A stretch of DNA of 64,000 bases from Actinomadura flavalba DSM 45200 (GTDB lineage Bacteria > Actinomycetota > Actinomycetes > Streptosporangiales > Streptosporangiaceae). The position numbers and the translations under genes are program-made. Below, piece by piece: positions 7,407 to 15,341 of the stretch. The notes beneath the pieces are model-generated. The model was not told the DNA's origin and did not search any database. It saw only the letters and a list, made by a program, of their open reading frames with translations. Positions within the stretch are counted from its first letter, which is position 1. The number at the start of each line of letters is the position of its first letter. The stretch is taken from assembly GCF_000374305.1 (NCBI RefSeq), contig NZ_KB894098.1, positions 124,001 to 188,000 on the forward strand. The letters run 5' to 3'.

Positions 7407-7547
7407 GTGGCCCGAACCGCAGCCGTCCCGGACGAGATCGTCAGCGCGCTCGTCCTGGAACCCGAGTCCCCCGTCGCCGATCCCCCGCTCGCCGCACCGC
7501 CCCCGCCCGACGCCCCGCTCCTCCCGCCCGCCCCGGCGGACGCGTAG
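7407..7547 (+). CDS. 46-residue Pro/Ala-rich peptide
   Basis: A very small open frame starting at GTG 7407, preceded by a perfect AGGAGG seven bases upstream, the best ribosome site in this neighbourhood. The peptide begins MARTAAVPDEIVSALVLEPE, a possible helix, and continues into a Pro/Ala/Asp tail with runs of four and two prolines and a C-terminus of APADA. It has no Cys, Ser only near the middle, and no signal peptide. It is followed at once by two genes for uncharacterised helical proteins, the usual layout of a precursor peptide with its processing genes. That role is inference; it may also be a simple regulatory or leader peptide. Confidence 0.55.
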   Translation: MARTAAVPDEIVSALVLEPESPVADPPLAAPPPPDAPLLPPAPADA

Positions 7548-7557
7548 GAGCACGCGG

Positions 7558-8286
7558 ATGACCCGCGCCGACCCCGCCCTGCGCGCGGCGGTGGAACGTG
7601 CGGCGGGCGACCTCGCCGTACGGGCCGCCCGCGCCCTGCGCGACCCGGGCGGCCCGTACGCGGTGGGCGATCCCGCCGAGGACGAGCCGATCACGCTGGC
7701 CGCCGTCCGCGTCCTCGGCCCCGACGCGCTCGCCCCCTTCCTGCTCGCCGGGGCGCGTCCGGCCGCCCGCGACGTCGATCTCGTCGAGCGCGGCCACGCG
7801 GACCCCCTCGCGGTCGCCGCGCCGGGGTCGCGGGACGCGCTCGTCCACGACCTGCGCGACGCCGCCGCCCGGCACGCCCTCACCCTGCTGCACGGGCCGC
7901 CGCGCGCCGTCCCGGCCCGGCTCCCGGTCACCGGCTCGGCGGCGCCGCTGGAGGACGCGCGGCGGCAGGGCCGCCGGCCGTGGGCGGCGCTGATGGTGCT
8001 GCTGGCGCCGCTGACGGCGTGCCCGGCCGCGTCGCCCGCGCACGACCAGGCCCGCCGCCACGCCACCGACCTCGGCCGCGCCGCCGTCCGGGCCGTGCTG
8101 CGCCGCGACCCGGCCACGGCGGCCCGCCTCGTCCGCTGGCTGGCGCTGCCGGACGTCTCCTGCCCCCAGCTCGACCTGGCGCCGCTCGTCCGCCACCTCG
8201 CCCTGACCACCGCGCCGACGGCGCGCGCCGCGCTGGACGTCGCCATCGCCGAGCGCCTCCTGCACGCGGCGGGGACGGCGCGGTGA
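7558..8286 (+). CDS. Uncharacterised alpha-helical protein, second gene of peptide unit
   Basis: A 242-residue soluble protein without signal peptide or membrane segments. It is Ala, Arg and Leu rich and predicted helical throughout, with recurring blocks such as RHALTLLHGPPRAVPARLPV and VRWLALPDVSCPQLDLAPLV. I do not recognise a catalytic motif or named domain. It starts ten bases after the 46-residue peptide gene with a weak GGAG site, and its TGA overlaps the GTG of the next gene, so all three are one operon. It may be a partner or scaffold for the third protein, to judge by coupling. No function is proposed. Confidence 0.75.
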   Translation: MTRADPALRAAVERAAGDLAVRAARALRDPGGPYAVGDPAEDEPITLAAVRVLGPDALAPFLLAGARPAARDVDLVERGHADPLAVAAPGSRDALVHDLRDAAARHALTLLHGPPRAVPARLPVTGSAAPLEDARRQGRRPWAALMVLLAPLTACPAASPAHDQARRHATDLGRAAVRAVLRRDPATAARLVRWLALPDVSCPQLDLAPLVRHLALTTAPTARAALDVAIAERLLHAAGTAR

Positions 8287-9146
8287 GCGGCCCGGACGTC
8301 CGCGCCATGTGCGCCGCCGCCGTGGCCTGGCTCGACGTCGCCACCGCCCACCTGGAGTGCGACGGCCCGGCGCGCGGCACCGGCGCCTGGTACCGGACGG
8401 TCGGCGGGCTGGCCCCGGCGGGCGCGGTCCTGGCCCGGATCGCGCCCGACTTCGCCACGGCGCGGACGGCGGCGGGGCTCGTCGGGTTCGCCTGGCGGCA
8501 GTTCGGCGAGGGCGCGGTGCTGTACGAGCGGCTGCTGCGCGACGTGTCCCGCACCGATCCGGTGGAGACCTACGGGCACTTCCGCCGCGCGGGATACCGG
8601 CACGCCGACCTCGACGTCCTGCTCCCGCACGCGCGCGGCCTGCGCCAGGCCGCCGTGCCCGAGCTGGCGCCGAACCGGGTGCTCGCCGTCCGCAACGCCG
8701 AACGGCTCGCCCGGCTGCCCGTCCGCCCCGACGACGACGCCGTCCGCCGCACCTGGCTCGGGGGCCTGCCCGAGCCGTGGACGCTGACCCACGCGCAGGC
8801 GTACGCGGCGTTCCACACGGTCCTGCACCTGTGCGACTGGGGCCTGGCGCGCGGCGCGCTGCCGCTCGACATCGACACCTACCTGACCCGCTGGCTGCCC
8901 GCCTGGACCGACGTCTACACCGAGGCCGCCCAGTGGGACCTGGTCACCGCCCTGCTGCTCACCGACACCTGCCTGCGCGCTCCCGCGCGTCCGGCCGGGC
9001 CCTGGCACGCCCTCGCGGAGGCGCAGCACCCGAGCGGCATGCTCCCCGGCGCCGGCCGCCCGGCGAGGACCGCCGCCTTCCGCGATCTCTCCCCCACGGT
9101 CACCCTCGCGCTGGCCTCGGCCCTCGCCGCCCGCACCGGGCGGTGA
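8283..9146 (+). CDS. Uncharacterised protein, possibly DUF6895-like
   Basis: A 287-residue soluble helical protein whose GTG start overlaps the preceding stop (GTGA). Conserved-looking blocks are RTDPVETYGHFRRAGYRHADLD, EPWTLTHAQAYAAFHTVLHLCDWG and the C-terminal AQWDLVTALLLTDTCL followed by a W-H-A-L-A-E-A-Q-H segment. The THxxxYxxFH...DWG pattern resembles the uncharacterised actinobacterial family I know as DUF6895, which is often encoded near small peptide genes; this assignment is from memory and tentative. Clustered His, Tyr and Asp residues could form an active or metal site. It is the last gene of the peptide operon, followed by the convergent helicase gene. Confidence 0.6.
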   Translation: MSGPDVRAMCAAAVAWLDVATAHLECDGPARGTGAWYRTVGGLAPAGAVLARIAPDFATARTAAGLVGFAWRQFGEGAVLYERLLRDVSRTDPVETYGHFRRAGYRHADLDVLLPHARGLRQAAVPELAPNRVLAVRNAERLARLPVRPDDDAVRRTWLGGLPEPWTLTHAQAYAAFHTVLHLCDWGLARGALPLDIDTYLTRWLPAWTDVYTEAAQWDLVTALLLTDTCLRAPARPAGPWHALAEAQHPSGMLPGAGRPARTAAFRDLSPTVTLALASALAARTGR

Positions 9147-9157
9147 CGCCGCCGGGG

Positions 9158-11662
9158 TCAGAGGCGGTTGACGCCGAGGACCCGCAGGACGGCCTCGCCC
9201 TCCTGGTCGGAGCCCGCCAGGTCGACCTCGGCGTCGATGCCCCAGTCGCGGTCGCCCGCCGGGTCGTCGAAGACCTGCCGGACGCGCCACAGACCGTCCT
9301 CGGGGACCTCCTCGATCTGGAGGAGCTTCGGGCCGCGCGCGTCGGGGCCGGTGCGCAGTTCGTCGTGGTCGGTGAAGTAGGCGTCCATCGCGGCGCGCCA
9401 GCCGTCGGCGCCGAACTCGGGGTCGAGCCGGTCGAGTTCGGGGTAGTCCTCGCGGGCGGCCAGCTCGACGCGCCGGAACAGCGCGTTGCGGACCAGGACG
9501 CGGAACGCCCGCGCGTTCGCCGTGACCCGCGTGACGCGTTCCTCCACGACCGCGTCCGGCTCGGCGGCCGGGTTGGCGAGCTGTTCCCACTCGTCCAGCA
9601 GCGAGGAGTCGACCTGGCGGACCAGCTCGCCCAGCCACTCGATGAGGTCGATGAGGTCGTCGTTCTTGATCGACTCGGGGACGGTCTGCTGGAGCGCCTT
9701 GTACGCGCCCGACAGGTACCGCAGGACGAGCCCCTCGGTGCGGGCCAGCTCGTAGTAGCCGATGTAGTCGGTGAACGTCATCGCCCGCTCGTACATGTCG
9801 CGGACGATCGACTTGGGGCTGAGCCGGTGGTCACCGACCCACGGGTGCCCCGCCCGGTACACCTCGAACGCCGCCTCCAGCTCGTCCTCCAGCGGACGCG
9901 GGTAGGTGACGTCCATGAGGAGTTCCATGCGCTCCTCGTACTCGATGCCCTCGGACTTCATCTCCTGGACGGCGATGCCCCGCGCCTTGTTCTCCTGGGC
10001 GGCGAGGATCTGCCGGGGGTCGTCCAGGGTGGCCTCCAGCACCGACAGCACGTCGAGCGCGTAGCCGGGCGAGGACGGGTCGAGGATCTCGAACGCGGCC
10101 AGCGCGAACGTGGACAGCGGCTGGTTGAGCGCGAAATCTTCCTGGAGGTTCACGGTGATCCGCGCCCAGCGGCCCTGTTCGTCGGGTTCGGTCAGCGACT
10201 CGACGACGCCGCCCGCCAGCAGCGACCGGTAGATGGCGATGGCGCGGGAGATGTGCCGCCGCTGCGCCGGGCGTTCCTCGTGGTTGTCGGTGAGGAGCCG
10301 CCGCATGGCCTGGAACGCGTTGCCGGGCCGGGCGATGACCGACAGCAGCATCGCGTGGCTGACCTGGAACCGCGAGGTCAGCAGCTCGGGCGGCGCGGAC
10401 TGGAGCTTGGCGAACGTCTCCTCGTCCCAGCCGACGAACCCCTCCGGCGGCTTCTTGCGCTGGACCTTGCGCCGCTTCTTGGGGTCGTCGCCGGCCTTGG
10501 CGAGCGCCTTCTCGTTCTCCACGACGTGCTCGGGGGCCTGCGCGACGACGAACCCGACGGTGTCGAACCCGGCGCGCCCGGCCCGCCCGGCGATCTGGTG
10601 GAACTCGCGGGCGCGCAGCCGCCGCACGCGGTACCCGTCGTACTTGGACAGCGCGGTGAACACGACGGTGCGGATCGGCACGTTGACGCCGACGCCGAGC
10701 GTGTCGGTGCCGCAGATCACCTTGAGCAGCCCGGCCTGCGCGAGCCGTTCGACGAGCCGCCGGTACTTGGGCAGCATCCCGGCGTGGTGGACGCCGATGC
10801 CGTGCCGCACGAACCGCGACAGGTTCCGGCCGAACCGGGTGGTGAAGCGGAACCCGCCGATCAGCTCGGCGATGCGGGCCTTCTCCTCCTTCGTGCAGAC
10901 GTTGATGCTCATCAGCGACTGCGCCCGCTCGATCGCGGCGGCCTGCGTGAAGTGGACGAGGTAGATCGGGGCCTTGCGCTCGGCGAGCAGTTCCTCGATG
11001 GTCTCGTGCAGCGGGGTGAGCCGGTAGTCGTAGATCAGCGGGACGGGCCGCTCAGCGGACTCGACCAGCGCCGTCGGCCGCCCGGTGCGGCGGGTGAGGT
11101 CGTTCTGGAAGAAGGCGACGTCGCCCAGCGTGGCCGACATCAGCACGAACTGGGCCTGCGGCAGCTCCAGCAGCGGGACCTGCCAGGCCCAGCCGCGTTC
11201 GGGCTCGGCGTAGAAGTGGAACTCGTCCATGACGACGAGGCCGATGTCTGCGTCGGCGCCGTCGCGCAGGGCGATGTTGGCCAGCACCTCGGCGGTGCAG
11301 CAGATGATGGGGGCGTCGGCGTTGACGGACGCGTCGCCGGTCATCATGCCGACGTTCTCGCGGCCGAACATCTCGCACAGGTCGAAGAACTTCTCCGACA
11401 CCAGCGCCTTGATGGGAGCGGTGTAGAAGCCGACGCGGTCCTGGCCGAGGGCGGCGAAGAGCGCACCGGCGGCCACCAGGCTCTTGCCCGATCCGGTCGG
11501 TGTGGCAAGGATCACATTCGCGCCGGAGACGGCCTCGATCAGCGCTTCCTCCTGCGCGGGGTACAGCGTGATCCCGCGCCCGGACACCCACGACTCGAAC
11601 GCCTCGTACAGGGAGTCGGGGCCGAGGTCGTCACCGGAGGGAAGCTGATCGAGAAGGCTCAC
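9158..11662 (-). CDS. DEAD/DEAH-box RNA helicase with DUF3516 C-terminus
   Basis: An 834-residue superfamily 2 helicase. Motif I is ATPTGSGKS (about 51-59), motif II DEFH, motif III SAT, and motif VI QIAGRAGRAG (near 365). The two RecA-like domains occupy about residues 25-400; the rest matches the long C-terminal region (DUF3516) of actinobacterial Ski2/HelY-related helicases. Such enzymes unwind RNA or RNA-DNA and may act in RNA turnover or ribosome assembly. GTG at 11662 is chosen because AGGA lies seven bases upstream and the first residues (SLLDQLPSGDDL) match the compact N-terminus expected; the longer frame upstream is Arg/Ala-rich noise. It is monocistronic and ends 12 bases from the convergent peptide operon. 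Confidence 0.93.
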   Translation of the reverse strand: MSLLDQLPSGDDLGPDSLYEAFESWVSGRGITLYPAQEEALIEAVSGANVILATPTGSGKSLVAAGALFAALGQDRVGFYTAPIKALVSEKFFDLCEMFGRENVGMMTGDASVNADAPIICCTAEVLANIALRDGADADIGLVVMDEFHFYAEPERGWAWQVPLLELPQAQFVLMSATLGDVAFFQNDLTRRTGRPTALVESAERPVPLIYDYRLTPLHETIEELLAERKAPIYLVHFTQAAAIERAQSLMSINVCTKEEKARIAELIGGFRFTTRFGRNLSRFVRHGIGVHHAGMLPKYRRLVERLAQAGLLKVICGTDTLGVGVNVPIRTVVFTALSKYDGYRVRRLRAREFHQIAGRAGRAGFDTVGFVVAQAPEHVVENEKALAKAGDDPKKRRKVQRKKPPEGFVGWDEETFAKLQSAPPELLTSRFQVSHAMLLSVIARPGNAFQAMRRLLTDNHEERPAQRRHISRAIAIYRSLLAGGVVESLTEPDEQGRWARITVNLQEDFALNQPLSTFALAAFEILDPSSPGYALDVLSVLEATLDDPRQILAAQENKARGIAVQEMKSEGIEYEERMELLMDVTYPRPLEDELEAAFEVYRAGHPWVGDHRLSPKSIVRDMYERAMTFTDYIGYYELARTEGLVLRYLSGAYKALQQTVPESIKNDDLIDLIEWLGELVRQVDSSLLDEWEQLANPAAEPDAVVEERVTRVTANARAFRVLVRNALFRRVELAAREDYPELDRLDPEFGADGWRAAMDAYFTDHDELRTGPDARGPKLLQIEEVPEDGLWRVRQVFDDPAGDRDWGIDAEVDLAGSDQEGEAVLRVLGVNRL

Positions 11663-11778
11663 CCTCCCATCCTGCCGCGCCGCGTCCACTGCCCGGACCG
11701 CCACCCGCCCGCGTGCGGGCGCCGGTGGCGCGGCGCGCGCCACCGGCGGCCCGGCCGGACGCCGGTGCCGGGCGTCGG

Positions 11779-12006
11779 CTAGAGCTTCTCCAGCTTGGAG
11801 AACGGCGGGCCGATCCGGGCCTTCTGTTCGCCGAAGTCGACGACCAGCTCACCGGTCGGGCCGACGGCGATGACCTGGCCGAGGCCGTACTTGTCGTGGC
11901 TGACCCGGTCGCCCTCGACGAAGGTCTCCAGGGGCGGCGGTTCGGCCGGCGGGCTGAACGGGCTGGTGGGCAGATGACGTTTCGGGGTACTTCGTCGCGC
12001 TTTCAT
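11779..12006 (-). CDS. Small protein with PcrA/UvrD C-terminal tail-like domain
   Basis: A 75-residue protein. Its second half, GDRVSHDKYGLGQVIAVG followed by TGELVVDFGEQKARIG, is the Tudor/SH3-like sheet found at the very C-terminus of PcrA/UvrD helicases, where it contacts RNA polymerase. Here it stands alone after a basic, proline-containing lead. Actinobacteria commonly encode such a single-domain protein. It may bind RNA polymerase or nucleic acid. ATG at 12006 was picked with AGAGGT before it; an ATG a few codons upstream follows GGAAGGAGG directly, which is too close. It lies divergent from the first cold-shock gene leader. Confidence 0.75.
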   Translation of the reverse strand: MKARRSTPKRHLPTSPFSPPAEPPPLETFVEGDRVSHDKYGLGQVIAVGPTGELVVDFGEQKARIGPPFSKLEKL

Positions 12007-12115
12007 CACCTCTAGCATCCTCCTTCCCAGGCCGTCTGCCATCCAGATCGCAGGTAAAGATTCGGGGTGTCGCAGATTTTCGGTCGCCGGGGGTGGCGGT
12101 CCGTCGCGGAGCGTG

Positions 12116-12263
12116 TAGTCTGGACCCAGTTGCGGTTCCCATGAATGATCTGTGCGCCCGGGCTGTTTCGGGCGCTTTTTTCATTGTTCCGGCCCTCCGG
12201 GTGGCGACCGCGGCGCCAGGCTCGCACGGAGCGGGTCCGGCATACACATCAGGGAGAAATACC
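12116..12263 (+). ncRNA. Cold-shock gene leader 1 with terminator-like hairpin
   Basis: A -10-like TAGTCT (12116-12121) is followed by a leader that shares blocks with leader 2. These are GCGGTTCCC (12132-12140), the hairpin GCGCCCG/CGGGCGC (12154-12160 and 12169-12175), a six-T tract (12176-12181), CGCACGGAGCGG, and a ribosome site GGGAG. A U-tract hairpin inside a 5' leader suggests transcription attenuation. TGTGCG at the hairpin base is complementary to the downstream CGCAC (12223-12227), allowing an alternative fold. Cold-shock mRNA leaders are known thermosensors in other bacteria; this structure is inferred. Confidence 0.55.
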
Positions 12264-12467
12264 ATCGCTACTGGCACCGTGAAGTGGTTCAACTCTGAAA
12301 AGGGTTTCGGCTTCATCGAGCAGGACGGCGGCGGCGCCGACGTCTTCGCCCACTACTCCGCCATCGCCACCTCGGGCTTCCGTGAGCTCCAGGAGGGCCA
12401 GAAGGTGAGCTTCGAGATCACCCAGGGCCAGAAGGGCCCGCAGGCCGCGAACATCGTTCCCGCCTGA
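12264..12467 (+). CDS. Cold-shock protein, apparent ATC start
   Basis: A 67-residue CspA-family single OB-fold RNA chaperone: GTVKWFNSEKGFGFI carries RNP1, and DVFAHYSAI carries RNP2. It melts RNA structure and binds single-stranded nucleic acid. The family normally begins MATGTVKWF; here the codon in the Met position is ATC (12264), seven bases after GGGAG, exactly where a start belongs. There is no in-frame ATG, GTG or TTG nearby except GTG five codons in, which is 22 bases from the ribosome site and would remove the first strand. The second copy at 12693 has the same ATC. Upstream in-frame extensions are not conserved between the copies. Confidence 0.88.
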   Translation: MATGTVKWFNSEKGFGFIEQDGGGADVFAHYSAIATSGFRELQEGQKVSFEITQGQKGPQAANIVPA

Positions 12468-12544
12468 CCTGTGCTTCAGGGCCGATCCGCGCGGGCGGGC
12501 GTTCGCCGTCCGTCCGCGCGGGTCACCCGCCCGCAGCACTGTGA

Positions 12545-12692
12545 TAGACTTGTGGTTGGTCGCGGTTCCCAACGATGTTCTCGATGTGCGCCTGAGCTGG
12601 CTCGGGCGCTTTTTCTGTTTCGAGGCGTCGCACGAACCCGCCACCGTGTCCGCACGGAGCGGATACGGGCAATTCAGTCAAGGAGATTCATC
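12545..12692 (+). ncRNA. Cold-shock gene leader 2 with terminator-like hairpin
   Basis: This leader repeats the layout of leader 1: -10-like TAGACT (12545-12550), CGCGGTTCCC (12561-12570), a stem GCGCCTGAGC/GCTCGGGCGC (12588-12597 and 12600-12609), five Ts (12610-12614), then CGCACGGAGCGG (12651-12662) and AAGGAG. The stem sequence differs from leader 1 in the loop-proximal half yet stays paired, which supports selection on structure. The intervening bases are not alike. Candidate regulatory RNA; intrinsic termination here would give a short RNA of about 60 bases. Confidence 0.55.
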
Positions 12693-12896
12693 ATCGCTAC
12701 CGGCACCGTGAAGTGGTTCAACTCGGAAAAGGGCTTCGGCTTCATCGAGCAGGACGGCGGCGGCCCCGACGTCTTCGCCCACTACTCCGCCATCGCCACC
12801 TCGGGCTTCCGTGAGCTCCAGGAGGGCCAGAAGGTGACCTTCGACGTCACGCAGGGCCAGAAGGGCCTGCAGGCGGAGAACATCGTCCCCTCCTGA
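12693..12896 (+). CDS. Second cold-shock protein, apparent ATC start
   Basis: A 67-residue CspA-family protein nearly identical to its neighbour. Differences are a Pro for Ala in the GGG-A-D turn, and T-F-D-V for S-F-E-I, L for P and E-N for A-N near the end. RNP1 (KGFGFI) and RNP2 (VFAHY) are intact. The coding similarity starts exactly at the ATC-GCT-ACC codons, seven bases after AAGGAG, so ATC again appears to be the initiator. The two genes form a tandem duplication that includes promoter, leader hairpin and ribosome site, so each can be transcribed alone. A strong terminator follows about 100 bases downstream. Confidence 0.88.
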   Translation: MATGTVKWFNSEKGFGFIEQDGGGPDVFAHYSAIATSGFRELQEGQKVTFDVTQGQKGLQAENIVPS

Positions 12897-12995
12897 CGCT
12901 CGCTCACGATCAGAGCAAGCAGCAAGCAGGACGTGACAGGTCAGGTCGTTCACCCGGCCTGACCGGCCGCGCGCGAGCGCGGCAGAGCAAGATCA

Positions 12996-13026
12996 GGGCC
13001 CGCCCGGATGCCGGACGGGCCCTTTT
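12996..13026 (+). terminator. Rho-independent terminator after cold-shock genes
   Basis: GGGCCCGCCCGG and CCGGACGGGCCC (one mismatch) flank an ATG loop and are followed by TTTT. It ends the cold-shock transcript and lies tail-to-tail with gnd. Confidence 0.8.
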
Positions 13027-13053
13027 CGCTGCCCGCGAACGCCTCGGCGGGGT

Positions 13054-14478
13054 CTACCCGGTCACCTCGGAGCGGTCGCCCGACCACAGCGTGTGGTAGA
13101 CGGCGTCGCCGGTGAGGTGGCGGTAGGTGTGGGCGCCGAAGAAGTCGCGCTGCGCCTGGATGAGCGCGGCCGGCAGCCGCTCGGCGCGCAGCGCGTCGTA
13201 GTAGGCCAGCGCCGAGGAGAAGCCCGGCGTCGGGATGCCCAGCGCCGCGGCCTTGCCGACGACGTGCCGCCAGGCGTCCTGGGCGTCGCCGAGCGCGGCG
13301 GCGAAGTGGTCGTCGGTGAGCAGCGTCGGGGTCGCCGGGTCGGCCTCGTAGGCGCGGCGGATGTCGTCCAGGAAGCGGGCGCGGATGATGCAGCCGCCGC
13401 GCCAGATCCGCGCCATCGCCGCGGAGTCGATGTCCCAGCCGTACTCGGCGGCGCCGGCCTGGATCTGGTGGAAGCCCTGCGCGTAGGCGACGATCTTCGA
13501 CGCGTACAGCGCCTGCTCGACCGCGTCGGCGATCCCCGAGTCGGCGCCCGTGCGGTGCACCGGCCCCGGCAGCCCGCGCGCCGCCGCCCGCACGTCGGCC
13601 GCGCCCGACAGCGACCGGGCGAACACCGCCTCGCCGATGCCCGGCACCGGGACGCCCAGCTCCAGCGCCGTCTGCACGGTCCACCGGCCGGTGCCCTTCT
13701 GCTCGGCCTGGTCCAGGACGACGTCCACGAACGGCTCGCCCGACGCGGCGTCCACGTGCGCCAGCACCTCGGCGGTGATCTCGATCAGGTACGACTCCAG
13801 CCGCCCGGTGTTCCAGGTGCGGAACACCTCCGCGACGGCGACGGGTTCGAGCCCGGCGGCGTGCCGCAGCAGGTCGTAGGACTCCGCGATGAGCTGCATG
13901 TCGGCGTACTCGATGCCGTTGTGCACCATCTTCACGAAGTGCCCGGCGCCGTCCGCGCCGACGTGCGCGCAGCACGGCGAGCCGTCCACCTTGGCGGAGA
14001 TGTCCTCCAGCAGGGGCCCGAGCGCCGCGTACGACTCGCGCGACCCGCCCGGCATGATGCTCGGTCCCTCCAGCGCGCCCTCCTCGCCGCCGGAGATGCC
14101 GGTCCCGACGAAGTGGACGCCCCGTTCCCGCAGTTCCGCCTCGCGGCGCCGGGTGTCGAGGAAGTGCGCGTTGCCGCCGTCCACGATCATGTCGCCGGGC
14201 TCCAGCAGCGGCGCGAACTCCTCGATGACGGCGTCGGTCGGCCGGCCCGCCTTCACCATGATGATCAGCTTGCGGGGGCGTTCCAGCGCGTCGACGAACT
14301 CCTGCGCCGTGCGCGCGGGCAGGAACGTGCCCTCGTCGCCGAACTCGGCGACGAGCGCGTCGGTCTTGGCCGTGGTCCGGTTGTGCACGGCGACGGCGTG
14401 CCCGTGCCGGGCGAGGTTGCGCGCCAGGTTGCGGCCCATCACCGCGAGCCCGGTGACGCCGATGGGTGCTCGGTCCAT
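13054..14478 (-). CDS. gnd: 6-phosphogluconate dehydrogenase, decarboxylating
   Basis: A 474-residue cytoplasmic enzyme that oxidises and decarboxylates 6-phosphogluconate to ribulose 5-phosphate with NADP+ in the pentose phosphate pathway. The Rossmann fold opens GVTGLAVMGRNLARN (about 8-22), followed by VHNRTTAKTD, whose Arg/Thr fit NADP. The catalytic block GAGHFVKMVHNGIEYADMQ contains the conserved Lys, His and Asn. The length matches the long dimeric class. ATG at 14478 is preceded by AGGAGCAACGAC. It is divergent from the HAD-GH65 pair, 131 bases away, so that a shared promoter region may link pentose phosphate flux and disaccharide breakdown. Confidence 0.97.
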   Translation of the reverse strand: MDRAPIGVTGLAVMGRNLARNLARHGHAVAVHNRTTAKTDALVAEFGDEGTFLPARTAQEFVDALERPRKLIIMVKAGRPTDAVIEEFAPLLEPGDMIVDGGNAHFLDTRRREAELRERGVHFVGTGISGGEEGALEGPSIMPGGSRESYAALGPLLEDISAKVDGSPCCAHVGADGAGHFVKMVHNGIEYADMQLIAESYDLLRHAAGLEPVAVAEVFRTWNTGRLESYLIEITAEVLAHVDAASGEPFVDVVLDQAEQKGTGRWTVQTALELGVPVPGIGEAVFARSLSGAADVRAAARGLPGPVHRTGADSGIADAVEQALYASKIVAYAQGFHQIQAGAAEYGWDIDSAAMARIWRGGCIIRARFLDDIRRAYEADPATPTLLTDDHFAAALGDAQDAWRHVVGKAAALGIPTPGFSSALAYYDALRAERLPAALIQAQRDFFGAHTYRHLTGDAVYHTLWSGDRSEVTG

Positions 14479-14609
14479 GTCGTTGCTCCTTCTGTCCTGG
14501 TCCGCCCGTTCCCTACCCTCCTACGGCCCGGCCTCGTCACCGCTACGCTCGCATGTCCCGGTACGGGTGGGGAAAGAGCCGGGCGACGACGCTGGAGAGA
14601 CGGGGTTCG

Positions 14610-15341
14610 ATGCTGGGGTTGCCGGAGACGATCGAGTGCTGCCTGTTCGACCTGGACGGGGTCATCACGCAGACCGCCGCGGTGCACGCCGCCGCGTGGA
14701 AGAAGATGTTCGACGCCTATCTGCGCGAACGCGACGGGGAGGGCTACGCGCCGTTCACCATGGACGACTACGCCGCCTACGTGGACGGCAAGCGCCGCGA
14801 GGACGGCACCCGCTCGTTCCTGGAGTCGCGCGGCATCGACCTGCCGCAGGGCTCGCCGGACGACGGTCCCGGCACCGCGTCGGTGTTCGGCCTCGGCAAC
14901 CGCAAGAACGAGCTGGTCCTCAAGCTGATCGACGAGGACGGCGTCAAGGTCTTCGACGGTTCGGTGGACTACGTGCGCGCCGCCCGTGACGCGGGCCTGC
15001 GCACCGCCGTAGTGTCGTCCAGTGCCAACACCCGCCAGGTGCTGGAGGTCACGGGGCTGACCGATCTGTTCGACGCCCGCGTCGACGGCGTCATCGCCGC
15101 CGAGCGCGGCCTGCCGGGCAAGCCCGCCCCGGACACGTTCCTGGAGGGCGCCCGCGAGCTGGGCGTCGCCGCCGACCGCGCCGCCGTCTACGAGGACGCC
15201 ATCTCCGGCGTGCAGGCCGGGCGGTCCGGGAACTTCGGCTACGTGATCGGCGTCAACCGCAACGACGACGCGCACGGCCGCCGGCTGGCGCAGTACGCCG
15301 ACCGCGTCGTGCACGACCTGTCCGAACTCAGGGAGGGATGA
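14610..15341 (+). CDS. Beta-phosphoglucomutase-family HAD phosphatase
   Basis: A 243-residue HAD-superfamily protein. The nucleophile motif is CLFDLDGVITQT (D near residues 13 and 15), motif II is VVSSSANT, motif III the Lys in GLPGKPAPDTFL, and motif IV YEDAISGVQAG. Beta-phosphoglucomutase converts beta-glucose 1-phosphate to glucose 6-phosphate. Its last four bases overlap the GH65 phosphorylase gene (ATGA), whose product releases beta-glucose 1-phosphate; the pairing strongly supports this function over a generic phosphatase. The ATG at 14610 follows GAGAGACGGGG. Confidence 0.9.
   Translation: MLGLPETIECCLFDLDGVITQTAAVHAAAWKKMFDAYLRERDGEGYAPFTMDDYAAYVDGKRREDGTRSFLESRGIDLPQGSPDDGPGTASVFGLGNRKNELVLKLIDEDGVKVFDGSVDYVRAARDAGLRTAVVSSSANTRQVLEVTGLTDLFDARVDGVIAAERGLPGKPAPDTFLEGARELGVAADRAAVYEDAISGVQAGRSGNFGYVIGVNRNDDAHGRRLAQYADRVVHDLSELREG

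Noticed and set aside
8309..11782. Very long plus-strand open frame (over 1100 codons) across the helicase gene
   Set aside because: It is the GC-bias shadow of the helicase and the preceding gene; the product is Arg/Gly/Ala-rich with no domain, while the minus strand shows clear helicase motifs.
12141..12263. In-frame upstream extension of the first cold-shock protein from ATG 12141
   Set aside because: The extension would cover the terminator-like hairpin, is not conserved with the second copy, and ignores the ribosome site before the ATC codon.
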